Positions 1 through 8,231 of a DNA stretch of 64,000 nt are shown here, in pieces. This DNA comes from Botrimarina colliarenosi (GTDB lineage: Bacteria > Planctomycetota > Planctomycetia > Pirellulales > Lacipirellulaceae), in contig NZ_SJPR01000001.1 of the NCBI RefSeq assembly GCF_007859955.1, positions 1,927,590 to 1,991,589 of the forward strand, written 5' to 3'. The notes beneath the pieces were generated by a model. That model made no database searches, was not told the DNA's origin, and worked only from the letters and a program-made list of their open reading frames with translations. The translations under genes and the position numbers were made by a program. Position 1 is the first letter of the stretch, and each line of letters opens with the position of its first letter.

Positions 1-655
1 TCGGCGCCTCGTCGTCGACCAAGGTGCGGTCGATCAGCTGGAGTGAACGCATCGGGACGATGGTCGCGTCGCCGATCGGCGCCGGCTCGCCGACCTTCTC
101 GACCGGGCCCTCCATCTTCGCGAGCCGACGGCCGTCGGTGCCGACCGCGATCAGCTGACCGTCATCGCCGATCTCGAACTTGACGCCCCCCAGGGCGTAG
201 CGGCTCGACTCGTTGTCGGTCGCGAAGATCGTCCGGCGGATCATCTCCTTCAAGAGCCGCGTCGGCGCCTGGTAATACGCCTCGGCGTCGAAGCCAACCG
301 CGGGGGGAAACTCCGTCGGGTTCTCGCTCGGCAGGTTGAAGCGGCTCCGCTCGCCGCGGACGAGCGTCTTGACCCCGTCGGTTTCGATGCGGAACGTCGC
401 GTCGGAAGACTCGCGGAGGATCGCCCCAAACCGGGTGACCGGCAGCAGGACCGCCCCGGGCGCCTCGACTTCGACCCCCTCGACCTCACGGCGTATCGAC
501 ACCTCCAGGTCGGTGGCGAACAGCGTCGCGGCCCCGTTGTCGGAGACCTCGAGCTTGACGTTCTGGAGGATTGGCTTGGGGCTTCGGGCCGGGGCGACGG
601 CCGCCACGGCTTGGAAGGCGGCTTGGAGTTTGTCGCGATCGCAGTTGATCTTCAT
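1..655 (-). CDS. dnaN: DNA polymerase III sliding clamp (beta subunit), partial
   Basis: N-terminal 218 residues of the beta clamp, which encircles DNA and holds the replicative polymerase; the 3' end lies outside the window. The start is ATG at 655-653, beginning MKINCDRDKLQAAF. The frame continues with the clamp-typical pattern of domain 1 (FATDLEVSIRREVEGVEV, LLPVTRFGAILRES) and domain 2 (a region with ATDNESSRYALGGV and AVGTDGRRLAKME). Family members are about 370 residues, so roughly 60 percent is present. It lies downstream of dnaA on the same strand, the classic dnaA-dnaN order, with a 344-base gap. Nothing is broken in the visible part. Confidence 0.93.
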   Translation of the reverse strand, partial: MKINCDRDKLQAAFQAVAAVAPARSPKPILQNVKLEVSDNGAATLFATDLEVSIRREVEGVEVEAPGAVLLPVTRFGAILRESSDATFRIETDGVKTLVRGERSRFNLPSENPTEFPPAVGFDAEAYYQAPTRLLKEMIRRTIFATDNESSRYALGGVKFEIGDDGQLIAVGTDGRRLAKMEGPVEKVGEPAPIGDATIVPMRSLQLIDRTLVDDEAP

Positions 656-999
656 CGGTTCAACGAGAGGGTCGCGTCGGAGCGGCTCCCGTTCCCTTAT
701 TTGTTCTTAAAGAAAGCGATAGTAGTTGTAAGGCGGCGGGCGGACGTGTTGACGGCGGGCCGTTTCCGCGTCCTAAAGTCTTGAAGGGTCAGCAGTTGGT
801 ATCGACAGCGGAGCTGGGGATAAGCCGGCGCGCCAGGGTCGCCGTGGCGTTGGCGGAGCGGCGAGACACGTCGGACAAAAAGGGACGATCTCGGCGAACG
901 ACTCGAAGGGCGTCACCGAGCGCCATCCCCATGACAGGCGCGCGCCGAGTTTTCCAGGTTGCCGGTCGACTTGAGTAACGTCGACTTGAATTACGGAGT
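656..999. other. dnaA-dnaN intergenic region, no gene seen
   Basis: A 344-base spacer between the dnaA stop and the dnaN start. It contains TGGGGATAA at 815-823, one mismatch from the reverse complement of the E. coli DnaA box, and a tandem 15-base repeat at 965-994 whose two units both begin GTCGACTTGA, just beyond the dnaA stop. A small frame opening at 1003 overlaps the dnaA stop but reads as low-complexity noise. A single near-match box is weak evidence for an origin. Confidence 0.4.
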
Positions 1000-2181
1000 T
1001 CATGGCGCCGTCTCCGTCCGTTCGACGAGCGAGGCCGACAACTCGGCCCGGCCCAGTTTGCGGAACAGGTCGCCCAGAGCCGACCGTAGGGCGCGATTAC
1101 CCGCGACCTGGCTGTCGATGCGGTTGTAGTTGTGCATGACGGTCGTGTGGTCGCGGCCCCCCAGGTAGCGACCGATCTCTTCGTAGCTGAGCGGCGTCAG
1201 CTGGCGAGCCAGATAGATCGTTACCGCTCGGGCGAGCACCACCGGCGCTTTGCGGGAGCTGCTGCGGAGCGTCCGCAGCGGCATGGCGTAGTAGCGGGCG
1301 GCCACCGCGGCGATGTCCGCCAGCGGCGTCGACGCCTCGTGGATGGTCGCGTCGTTGACGAACGAGCGGACCTCGGCCCGGGTGATCGGTTTGCGGCTGC
1401 CGAAACGGGTGTGGAGTTGCTGAGCGGCGGCGAGCACGCGGCGGGCGTCGGCCGGGAGCCAAGCGGCGAGGTCATTGGCGGCGGCGGAATCGATCTGACA
1501 ACCCTCGGCCATCAATGACGCAACGAGCAACTCGCGGCGCGCCCCCGCCGCGGGGGACGCCACTTCCAGCGTCAGTCCTCCGGCCAAACGTCCGACGAGG
1601 CGGGTGTCGAGGCCGGCGATTTCGCCGAGCGGTTTGCTGGCCGTTACGACCAGGGCGGCGCCCGCCTCGCGTAGTCGGTCGGCCAGCGACGTGAGGAGTC
1701 CGATGGTGACCGGCGATTCGGCGAGGCCGTCCAGGTCTTCGACAACCAACAGCCGCAACCCGGCGAGTCGTTCGACCAACTCCGTGACGCCGCCCGCTTG
1801 TTGGCGTTCGGCGGCGATCGCCCGTTCGTAGCGGCGGCGGAGATCAACGCCGGTGAGGCTGAGCACCGCGTCGTCGCCCGCGGCGGCGGTCCAGGCGGCC
1901 GTCACGCCACTGGCGAGCAGGCTCTTGCCGCAACCGGGCGGGCCGATCAACGTGAGCGGGCTGGGATAAACCGAGACGCTGTCTTCCGCGGCGGCGATCG
2001 GAGCCGCGCCGATGAGCCGCGAGACGGCCGCCGCGACCAGTGAGTTTTCGGGGCCGGCGTAGTAGACCGATTCGGGCGTCGAGGACGCCGCGTGCGACGC
2101 CGTTTTCGCGCCGCGACCAACGACGGCGCCAGGCAGCGACAGCGGCGTGACGCGGTGGTTTTCCTGGCGAGCGGCGGGCAC
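1000..2181 (-). CDS. dnaA: Chromosomal replication initiator DnaA, short form lacking domain I
   Basis: Origin-binding AAA+ ATPase that opens the replication origin. At 393 residues it is shorter than the usual 440-480. The AAA+ part begins almost at once: Walker A GPPGCGKSLL near residue 80, Walker B LLVVEDLD near 143, an Arg-finger-like GRLAGG stretch near 195. The C-terminal DnaA-box-binding helix-turn-helix carries the signature GGRDHTTVMHNYNRI near residue 341. The N-terminal domain that normally contacts the helicase loader is missing or replaced by about 50 poorly conserved residues. The start is GTG at 2181; no strong ribosome binding site decides it. The order desulfurase, dnaA, dnaN is on one strand. 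Confidence 0.9.
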   Translation of the reverse strand: MPAARQENHRVTPLSLPGAVVGRGAKTASHAASSTPESVYYAGPENSLVAAAVSRLIGAAPIAAAEDSVSVYPSPLTLIGPPGCGKSLLASGVTAAWTAAAGDDAVLSLTGVDLRRRYERAIAAERQQAGGVTELVERLAGLRLLVVEDLDGLAESPVTIGLLTSLADRLREAGAALVVTASKPLGEIAGLDTRLVGRLAGGLTLEVASPAAGARRELLVASLMAEGCQIDSAAANDLAAWLPADARRVLAAAQQLHTRFGSRKPITRAEVRSFVNDATIHEASTPLADIAAVAARYYAMPLRTLRSSSRKAPVVLARAVTIYLARQLTPLSYEEIGRYLGGRDHTTVMHNYNRIDSQVAGNRALRSALGDLFRKLGRAELSASLVERTETAP

Positions 2182-2374
2182 AGCGATCCCTGCGGCGGCG
2201 CCGCCGGCGGGGCCCTGTTGTCAGAGGCCCAACGCGCTCGGCGGAAGCCCCGGATTCTACCGCATTTTTGGCCCCAGCGGGGAGGCGCCCGCCCGCCTTC
2301 TGACAGGTCTTTTTCCGGTGGTTGAGAACCCGTCGATACCGTGTCGAAAAGGTGGCGACATTCTGTCGACAAAC
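2182..2374 (-). promoter_or_regulatory. Upstream region of dnaA, candidate control region
   Basis: A 193-base gap upstream of dnaA. Between about 2333 and 2371 there is a cluster of TCGA-centred hexamers (GTCGAT, GTCGAA, GTCGAC) at roughly helical spacing, and T-rich TTTTTCC just before it. No perfect DnaA box is visible. It may hold the dnaA promoter or part of an origin; this is inference from position only. Confidence 0.25.
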
Positions 2375-3550
2375 TCAAACGCCGAGCCCCGCCCGGATCC
2401 CCGCGTTAACCCGCGAGACCCGCTCTATCGCGACATCGATTTCCGCGTCGGTTGTCATGGCGCCGACCGCAAAGCGGACCGCCCCATCGACGAGCGTGCG
2501 CTCGAGCCCCATCGCCAGGAGCGTCGGCGAGGGTTCGCTCGAACCGCTTGCGCAAGCCGATCCGGTGCCGCAGGCGACGCCGGCGAGGTCGTACGCCATG
2601 ACCAGGGCTTGGCGGTCGCCGCCGGGGAAGGCGATGCAGGTCGTATTCGGCAGGCGGGAACTCTCGGCGCCGATCACCACCGAGCCTGGCCACGATCCGC
2701 GAACGCCCCTCTCCAAGCGGTCGCGTAGGCTTCGTAAACGGCTTACGCGTTCGGCATCCCCCACCACGGCGGCCTCTAGCGCCGCGGCGAGGCCTGCGGC
2801 CAGCGGCGCCGGTTCGGTGCCCGGACGTAGCGACTCTTGCTGGAAGCCCCCGTCGAGGAGCGGCTTCGGTATCGCCCCCGGCGCCAGCAGCAGGCCGCCA
2901 ATCCCAACTGGTCCGTGGAACTTGTGAGCCGTGAACGTCAGGGCGTTGACCGCCAGGTTCCGGAAGGCAACCTCCGATTTGCCAATGGCCTGGACCGCGT
3001 CGGTGTGGAAGGGGACGCCGGCGGCCCGGCTGAGGTCTGCTAACTCCGCCACGGGCTGGACGACCCCCGTCTCGTTGCTAGCGAGCATCACGCTCACCAG
3101 CCCGATCTCTTCGGCAGCCTCCGCCAGCAGCGCCACCAACTCCTCGACCCGCACGCGGCCGTCGTTGCCAACGCCGAGCCGATCGACCGCCACCCCCGCC
3201 GCCTCCAGCCGATCTGCCGTTCGCGAGACGCTCGGGTGCTCGATCGCCGAGATCGCCAGGCGCCGTTTACCAGAAGCGGCTAACAGGCCCCGGATCGCCA
3301 GGGCGTTGGCCTCGGTCCCGCCGGAGGTGAAGACCAGCCGATCGGGCGAACGGCCGGTGGGGTCGCCGCCAAGAAGGCGGATCACCCGTTCCCGGGACTC
3401 CTCCAGTACCCGGCGGGCCGCCCGGCCGGGGGCGTGCTGGCTGGCGGGATTGGCCCAGGCGGTGGCCCACGTCTCGCGCATCGCCTCCGCCGCGGCCGGC
3501 AGCAGCGGCGAGGTGGCGTTGTGGTCGAGATAAATCGGCTCAGCGGGCAT
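2375..3550 (-). CDS. Cysteine desulfurase, NifS/IscS family
   Basis: PLP enzyme that removes sulfur from cysteine for Fe-S clusters or thiolated tRNA; 391 residues, normal length. The start is taken as ATG 3550 (MPAEPIYLDHNATSPLL), because this is where family similarity begins; the open frame extends upstream through repeat sequence. Seen: the cofactor-binding TSGGTEANALAI segment near residue 75, ASNETGVVQP near 155, the PLP lysine in TAHKFHGPVG near 211 and the mobile catalytic-cysteine loop CGTGSACASGSSEPS near 328. It is monocistronic or the first gene before dnaA. No scaffold gene is beside it, so the branch (IscS, NifS or SufS-like) cannot be assigned. Confidence 0.9.
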   Translation of the reverse strand: MPAEPIYLDHNATSPLLPAAAEAMRETWATAWANPASQHAPGRAARRVLEESRERVIRLLGGDPTGRSPDRLVFTSGGTEANALAIRGLLAASGKRRLAISAIEHPSVSRTADRLEAAGVAVDRLGVGNDGRVRVEELVALLAEAAEEIGLVSVMLASNETGVVQPVAELADLSRAAGVPFHTDAVQAIGKSEVAFRNLAVNALTFTAHKFHGPVGIGGLLLAPGAIPKPLLDGGFQQESLRPGTEPAPLAAGLAAALEAAVVGDAERVSRLRSLRDRLERGVRGSWPGSVVIGAESSRLPNTTCIAFPGGDRQALVMAYDLAGVACGTGSACASGSSEPSPTLLAMGLERTLVDGAVRFAVGAMTTDAEIDVAIERVSRVNAGIRAGLGV

Positions 3551-3604
3551 AGCAGGCCAGTATACGGTCACGACCCCCCACCAGCCGCTCACCCCCCAAG
3601 TGAC

Positions 3605-3683
3605 AGCGAGCCGGCGGGCGTTAGCCCCCGGAGTCGTGGTGGGTACCCGCTGCACTCCGGGGGCTGACGCCTCCCGGCTCGCT
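3605..3683. repeat. Palindromic dispersed repeat
   Basis: Imperfect inverted repeat of about 79 bases. The ends are AGCGAGCCGG and CCGGCTCGCT, with inner arms around TTAGCCCCCGGAGT and ACTCCGGGGGCTGACGC. It lies between divergently transcribed genes. It belongs to the same family as the elements near 20061, 20651, 26712, 59827 and 60479. Confidence 0.75.
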
Positions 3684-3783
3684 GGTCGCTTTTCGTTCGT
3701 CGCCGGCGACTGATCTTGCGACGAGGCGGCGCGAAGCCCTAGCGTGCGCGAAATCCCCTTACGCCCCAAGCTGGTTGCCGACC

Positions 3784-4377
3784 GTGTCGAACAAGCCCAC
3801 GCCGTTTCAGACCTGCTACCGCCTGACGATCATGGTGGGGACGCTCGCCGTTGGTTCGATGGCGGCTTACCGCTACGGACCGGAGCCGGCGGAACTCGCC
3901 GAGCTGATCGACCGGGCCGCTTCGCTAGTGGCAGAGGTCCCCTCGCGCGGCGCGTCCGACCCCTCGGCGATGGCCCTGACCGAAGCGCCCGCCGCCGAAC
4001 TCGATTTGCTCCAGCCGGCGCCCGCTCTGCCGTCGCCCCCCGTCGCGTCGAGCGACTGGCGCCATTACGACACCGCGGTGCAGCCCGCGTCGGCGCTGGC
4101 GCCGCTAGCAACTCCGTCGACGGACGCTCCTCCGCCAGCCGATTTAGAACCTCTCGAACGCGAACGGCTGACCGCCCCGCTGCTGGCCGTCGGCGCCACG
4201 CGGGCGGACGTAACCGCCTGGGGTCGCGGCGCCGCGACCGTCTATCGGGCGACCGCCTCGGCGCCCGTCGGCGAAGTCGGCGGCGGCTTAGAGCGTCAAT
4301 TCGACGCGGTCGGCGAGACGCCCGAAGCGGCGGTCGCCGAACTGGCGGCCGAAATCCGCACCGCGTCGTTGCGCTAA
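3784..4377 (+). CDS. Hypothetical protein with N-terminal membrane anchor
   Basis: About 197 residues from a GTG start (MSNKPTPFQTCYR); a TTG at 3775 is an equally possible start. A short hydrophobic segment (LTIMVGTLAVGSMAAY) near residues 14-30 suggests an anchor or signal, followed by a long Ala/Pro-rich linker. The C-terminal 60 residues look like a small folded domain (TRADVTAWGRGAATVYRATA, then AVGETPEAAVAELAAEIR). I do not recognise the family. It is 37 bases upstream of scpB on the same strand and may be co-transcribed. Confidence 0.6.
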   Translation: MSNKPTPFQTCYRLTIMVGTLAVGSMAAYRYGPEPAELAELIDRAASLVAEVPSRGASDPSAMALTEAPAAELDLLQPAPALPSPPVASSDWRHYDTAVQPASALAPLATPSTDAPPPADLEPLERERLTAPLLAVGATRADVTAWGRGAATVYRATASAPVGEVGGGLERQFDAVGETPEAAVAELAAEIRTASLR

Positions 4378-4414
4378 CCCGCGGCTTTGTTATTTTGGTG
4401 GGAGTCTCGACGCG

Positions 4415-5011
4415 ATGCCGGCCGAAACGACGCCAGCCCTGTCCGACGAAGGCAACCCCGCCGGGCGTGTGGAATCGCTGCTCTGGGCGGCGCAGGACCC
4501 ACTGAGCCTAAAGAAAATAGCGAGCGCCGCCGGCTTCGACGGCGTCGCCGAGGCCCGTGAAGCGCTCGCTGAATTGCGTCGCCGTCTCGCGTCGCGGCGC
4601 AGCGCCCTGGAGGTGGTCGAGGTCGCGGGCGGGCTGCGGCTTTCCACCAGGCCGGCATTCGCCCCGTGGCTCCAGCGAGTTGCGGAGCGGGCCGAAGCGG
4701 GGACCCGGCTCTCGGGCGCCGCGGCCGAAACGCTGGCAATCGTGGCTTATCGGCAGCCGGTGGTCCGCGCCGAGGTCGAGGCAATCCGCGGCGTCGGCTG
4801 TGGAGAAGTCTTGCGACAGTTGCTGGAGGTCGATTTACTGCGTATCGTCGGGCGTTCGGAGGAACTGGGTCGTCCGCTCCTGTATGGGACGACGGGCCGA
4901 TTCCTAGAACTCTACGGTTTGGGTAGTCTCGAAGACTTGCCGGGCCGCGGTGAAGCCGCCGGTGGCGCTGGACCGACAACACACAACGCAGCTGACGAAA
5001 GCGCCGCCTGA
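4415..5011 (+). CDS. scpB: Segregation and condensation protein B
   Basis: Winged-helix partner of the SMC-ScpA condensin complex, needed for chromosome compaction and partition; cytoplasmic. 198 residues, normal for the family. Two winged-helix halves are visible. The first runs from VESLLWAAQDPLSLKKIA, and the second carries the ScpB hallmark ETLAIVAYRQPVVRAEVE at about residues 107-124, followed by IRGVGCGEVLRQLLEVDLL and a TTGRFLELYGL beta-wing. The ATG at 4415 follows a GGTGGGAG ribosome-binding-like stretch. scpA is not in the window. Proximity to dnaA/dnaN fits a chromosome-maintenance neighbourhood. Confidence 0.92.
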   Translation: MPAETTPALSDEGNPAGRVESLLWAAQDPLSLKKIASAAGFDGVAEAREALAELRRRLASRRSALEVVEVAGGLRLSTRPAFAPWLQRVAERAEAGTRLSGAAAETLAIVAYRQPVVRAEVEAIRGVGCGEVLRQLLEVDLLRIVGRSEELGRPLLYGTTGRFLELYGLGSLEDLPGRGEAAGGAGPTTHNAADESAA

Positions 5012-5069
5012 CTGGGCGGGGCAATTAACCTCTCCCGTTCCGCTTGACCGACTCGCCAAGAGCCGTCCC

Positions 5070-5462
5070 ATGACGACGACCCTCACGAAAACCACCTTGA
5101 CCGATCAAGACGAACTCCGCACCGATGTCGCCGCCGAAGGCCTCATCTGGGCGTACGCGCCGATCGAGGACGACGACGAGTACGAGTACGTCGACGTCTA
5201 CGAGGACGACGACGAAGAAGATGATGACGATGAGGAGGAGGACGACGTCGAGGAGGAGTTCGAGGACGACGATGAATTCGAGGACGACGACGAAGAGGAA
5301 GATGAAGACGCCGAAGAAGAAGTAGAGGACGACGAAGAGGAATGGGAAGAGGTCGAAGAGGGCGAGGAAGAAGACGACGACTACGAGTATGAGTACGAGG
5401 ACGAAGAAGACGACGACGAAGAGGAAGAAGACGACGAGGAGTACGAGTACGAGGACGAGTGA
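5070..5462 (+). CDS. Extremely acidic low-complexity protein
   Basis: 130 residues. The first 35 or so are ordinary (MTTTLTKTTLTDQDELRTDV, then GLIWAYAPIEDDD); the remaining 95 are almost only Asp, Glu, Tyr and Val, with runs such as DDDEEDDDDEEEDD. The chosen ATG lies 59 bases after the scpB stop; the longer open frame overlaps scpB and is unlikely. The acidic tail gives a GA-rich nucleotide repeat. Such tails occur in histone-mimic or cation-binding proteins, but there is no basis to choose. It may be cotranscribed with scpB. Confidence 0.65.
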   Translation: MTTTLTKTTLTDQDELRTDVAAEGLIWAYAPIEDDDEYEYVDVYEDDDEEDDDDEEEDDVEEEFEDDDEFEDDDEEEDEDAEEEVEDDEEEWEEVEEGEEEDDDYEYEYEDEEDDDEEEEDDEEYEYEDE

Positions 5463-5567
5463 CCCCTCGGCTCGTAGTCACCGCTGTGCGCGTCCCGCCC
5501 CTGACCCAACCCCGCGGCGGGACTCAGCCTGCCGCGGGACTCAGCCGCCGCCGCTTTCGGCTGGGTC

Positions 5568-6845
5568 TCAGTCCTTGAGCTGGAAGAGCCGGCTCAGCGC
5601 TTGGAGCAGCCCGTGCGGGGATCCCTCGCGGGACTCGTCGCGGAGCGATTCCATCGGCGGGTGGAGCATCTTGTTCACAAGGCGGTCGGCGAATCGCTCA
5701 ATCTCCTGCCGCGCCACCGGGTCGAGGCCGGGCAGCTTGTTAAAGAGCCGCTCGAGCTCGGCTTGCTTGGGCTGATCGAGCCCTTCCCGCAGACGAGCGA
5801 TCACCGGCGCCGACAGGCGGTGCCGGGCGTCGACGAAGAACCGGTCACGCTCTTCCACAACGATGCGCTCGGCCCGGGGCAGCTCGCGGCGCCGGGCGTC
5901 GCGGTTCCGCTCGCAGGCCGCCGACAGGTCGTCGATCGAATAGAGATAGACCCCCGGCTCGCGGCCGATCGCCGGGTCGAAGTCACGCGGCATCGAGAGG
6001 TCGAGCACAAACAGCGGCCGCTGCGCTCGCTTCGGCCCCACCCGGCGCCGGAACGTGTCGGCGGTCAGGATCGGTTCGCCGGCCGCCGTGGCGGTGATGA
6101 CGAGGTCCGCTTCGGCGAGTTCATCCACCAAATGGTCGAGCGTTGTCGCGCGCCCCTGCCACTGCTCGGCGAGCGCCTCGGCGCGGTCGAGGCTGCGGTT
6201 GACGATGACCGGATGGCGGGCACCCTGGTCCGTTAGGTAGCGGAGCGTTTCGTCGGCCATCTCGCCAGCGCCGACTACCAGCACGCGTTTGTCGTCGAAC
6301 CGCTCAAAGATCCGCGCGGCGAAATCGGCGATCGCGACGCTCGGGATACTGACGCGGTGCTTGTGCAGGTCGGTCTCGCTCGCCACGCGGCGGGCGACCC
6401 GGAGGGCCCGCTGGAAGCAGTCGTGCGTCAGCGGTCCGGCCGACTGGGCGTCGCGGGCCATCTCGTACGCTTGCTTCACCTGGGCGAGGATCTGAGGCTC
6501 GCCGAGCACCATGCTGTCGAGGCTCGCCGCGACGCGGAACAGGTGGTCGACCGCCTGCTCGTCGCGGAGCGTCATCAGGTGTGGCCGCACCTCGTCCATG
6601 CTCAGCCGACGCGAGTTGGCCAAGTGCCGGGCGATCAGCGCCGGACAGGGGGGCAGCCCGCCGTCGGCGGTCGCGGCGTAGAACTCGATGCGGTTGCAGG
6701 TCGCCAGCAGCACCCCCTCGGCGCCGGGGAGCACGTCGCGCCATTCGGTGAGGGCGGCGGCCGCCTCGTCGGGGGTGAACGCCAAACGTTCGCGGATGTC
6801 CGCCCCCGCATGGTGGTGCGAACAACCAACCATTCGAAGTTTCAT
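5568..6845 (-). CDS. hemA: Glutamyl-tRNA reductase
   Basis: First committed enzyme of the C5 tetrapyrrole pathway: reduces glutamyl-tRNA to glutamate-1-semialdehyde with NADPH. 425 residues, full length. Seen: N-terminal catalytic domain with MVGCSHHHAG and the active-site cysteine in ATCNRIEFYA near residue 50, SLDSMVLGEPQILAQVK, the Rossmann NADPH site VVGAGEMADETLRYL and a C-terminal dimerisation helix domain. Its ATG overlaps the stop of the upstream cytochrome-assembly-like gene by ATGA, so the two are translationally coupled. No hemL is nearby. Confidence 0.95.
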   Translation of the reverse strand: MKLRMVGCSHHHAGADIRERLAFTPDEAAAALTEWRDVLPGAEGVLLATCNRIEFYAATADGGLPPCPALIARHLANSRRLSMDEVRPHLMTLRDEQAVDHLFRVAASLDSMVLGEPQILAQVKQAYEMARDAQSAGPLTHDCFQRALRVARRVASETDLHKHRVSIPSVAIADFAARIFERFDDKRVLVVGAGEMADETLRYLTDQGARHPVIVNRSLDRAEALAEQWQGRATTLDHLVDELAEADLVITATAAGEPILTADTFRRRVGPKRAQRPLFVLDLSMPRDFDPAIGREPGVYLYSIDDLSAACERNRDARRRELPRAERIVVEERDRFFVDARHRLSAPVIARLREGLDQPKQAELERLFNKLPGLDPVARQEIERFADRLVNKMLHPPMESLRDESREGSPHGLLQALSRLFQLKD

Positions 6846-7762
6846 GGGCGGGTTTCCTCGCTGGGGCGGTCGCTCGCCACTTCGCGGGCCTCATCGCGGG
6901 ACGCAGCGCCGCCGTGGGCGGGCCCCTTCGCCGCTAGCGCAATCAACGTGATCGCCAGAAACCCGAAGGCGACCACCGTCAGATACGCGACCTTCCGCCC
7001 GCTCCGCGCTGGCGGGTAGACCCAGCGAAACGCCATCGCCACCGCGAGCCACGCCAGCATTGCCGACGACGTCACGACCACCGGGTCGGTCCACAGGGCG
7101 TAGCTGTTGGCGCCGCCCCGATTGAGCTGCGTTAAGACGAGGCCGGATAAGAACCCGCCGGCCGTGAGCCAGACCGACAGCGACAGCGAGCGGCTGCTGG
7201 CGCCCTCAAGCCATTCGAGGCTCGGCAGCGTCAGCCCGGTGAGGGGGGGCAAGCCGCGCCGCAGCCGCCAGCTCTGCACTAGGTACATGAGCCCCGCGAC
7301 GAAGCCGACCGAGACCGACGCGGTGGCCGCCACCAGCAGCCAGCCATGCGCCATGCCCCAGAACCGCGACGCGTGTTCCGGGGCGATCGGCTGATCGCTC
7401 GCCGCTTGGGCGAGGCCCACCAACGCGAGCACGATCGGCAGCAAGAACAGGCCCACCGCCCAGCGCCGGTGGGCGAGCGACATCGCCAGATAAACCGCCG
7501 CCAGCGCGGCCGCGGCGATCAGGCACCACTCGGCGGGACTCGAGAGCGGCGTCGCCGACCGGCTCGCCTGCACGGCGAGGTACGCCACGTGGGCGAAGAG
7601 CCCCGCAACGGTGAACCCGACCAGCGCCCAACGTCGACCGCCGGAGAGCGTCGCCGCCAGTTGTCCCCCGCCTCTTCCCACCAGCGCAGCCGCTTCGAGG
7701 ACGAGGGCTACGGAGTAGCTCGCGACAAAGCAGAAGACGGTGATACGGGAGAGGTCCATCAA
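6842..7762 (-). CDS. CcsA/HemX-type cytochrome c assembly membrane protein
   Basis: About 306 residues with eight or so hydrophobic segments, for example ITVFCFVASYSVALVLEAAA, WALVGFTVAGLFAHVAYLAV and AVGLFLLPIVLALVGLA. The conserved FWGMAHGWLLVAATASVS stretch resembles the haem-handling core of the CcsA/HemX family, though the Trp-rich motif is incomplete. The start is either the first or second ATG of MMDL. The gene precedes hemA with an ATGA overlap, the usual hemX-hemA arrangement. HemX homologues modulate glutamyl-tRNA reductase level; CcsA relatives move haem to cytochrome c. Which role applies here is not settled by sequence. Confidence 0.8.
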   Translation of the reverse strand: MMDLSRITVFCFVASYSVALVLEAAALVGRGGGQLAATLSGGRRWALVGFTVAGLFAHVAYLAVQASRSATPLSSPAEWCLIAAAALAAVYLAMSLAHRRWAVGLFLLPIVLALVGLAQAASDQPIAPEHASRFWGMAHGWLLVAATASVSVGFVAGLMYLVQSWRLRRGLPPLTGLTLPSLEWLEGASSRSLSLSVWLTAGGFLSGLVLTQLNRGGANSYALWTDPVVVTSSAMLAWLAVAMAFRWVYPPARSGRKVAYLTVVAFGFLAITLIALAAKGPAHGGAASRDEAREVASDRPSEETRP

Positions 7763-7774
7763 TAACGGTGAAGA

Positions 7775-8032
7775 TTATTCGTAAGCGTCGCGTCGATGCC
7801 GAACCGATTGCACCGAGACGATACGCACAACGTCGGCGATTTCGTAGAGAATGCGGTAGTCGCCAACCCGCACACGCCAAACGTCATCGTATCCGGTCAG
7901 CTTCAAGCAACCGGCGGGGCGCGGATCGTCAGCGAGCCCGTCGATTTTGAACGAAACCCGGCGAAGGACTTGGCGGTCCAATCGGCCCAGATCGCGCTTC
8001 GCCGACCGCTCGATGCGGACCTCGTATCTCAA
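7775..8032 (-). CDS. RelE/ParE-type toxin
   Basis: 85 residues with the compact RelE fold pattern: MRYEVRIERSAKRDLGRL, then LADDPRPAGCLKLTG, the core VWRVRVGDYRILYEI and a C-terminal VRHRRDAYE carrying the basic/tyrosine residues of the family. RelE toxins are ribosome-dependent mRNA interferases. The start codon overlaps the antitoxin stop by ATGA. The toxin stop is only 12 bases before the hemX-like start, so the pair sits inside a tight run of genes on the minus strand. Confidence 0.88.
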   Translation of the reverse strand: MRYEVRIERSAKRDLGRLDRQVLRRVSFKIDGLADDPRPAGCLKLTGYDDVWRVRVGDYRILYEIADVVRIVSVQSVRHRRDAYE

Positions 8033-8217
8033 GATGCGTCCAACCCGAGCTCGCGTTTAACGTCTTCCCAGTTCTCGGTCGGTTCGCCACGCCTCGACTC
8101 GACAAGGTAGGCGTCGTAGATGTCTTCCCAGAGCTGGTGGTGGATCGCGAGGTCGATTTGAACGGCCCGCTTTTCACCCTGGTCGTCAATGACAAACGAG
8201 ATGCCTGGCATTTCCAT
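8029..8217 (-). CDS. Antitoxin partner of the RelE-type toxin
   Basis: 62 residues. The N-terminal part (GISFVIDDQGEKRAVQIDL) and the C-terminal WEDVKRELGLDAS are typical of the short RelB-like antitoxins that accompany RelE toxins and neutralise them by wrapping around the toxin. It is encoded immediately upstream of the toxin with an ATGA overlap. The DNA-binding mode is not obvious. It lies 14 bases downstream of a sigma-54 activator gene on the same strand. Confidence 0.82.
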   Translation of the reverse strand: MEMPGISFVIDDQGEKRAVQIDLAIHHQLWEDIYDAYLVESRRGEPTENWEDVKRELGLDAS

Positions 8218-8231
8218 GAGGTCTTCCTTTT

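Noticed and set aside
773-1003. Small frame overlapping the dnaA stop by ATGA
   Set aside because: Trp/Pro/Arg-rich, no domain, extends into the spacer with no ribosome site of its own; probably not a gene.
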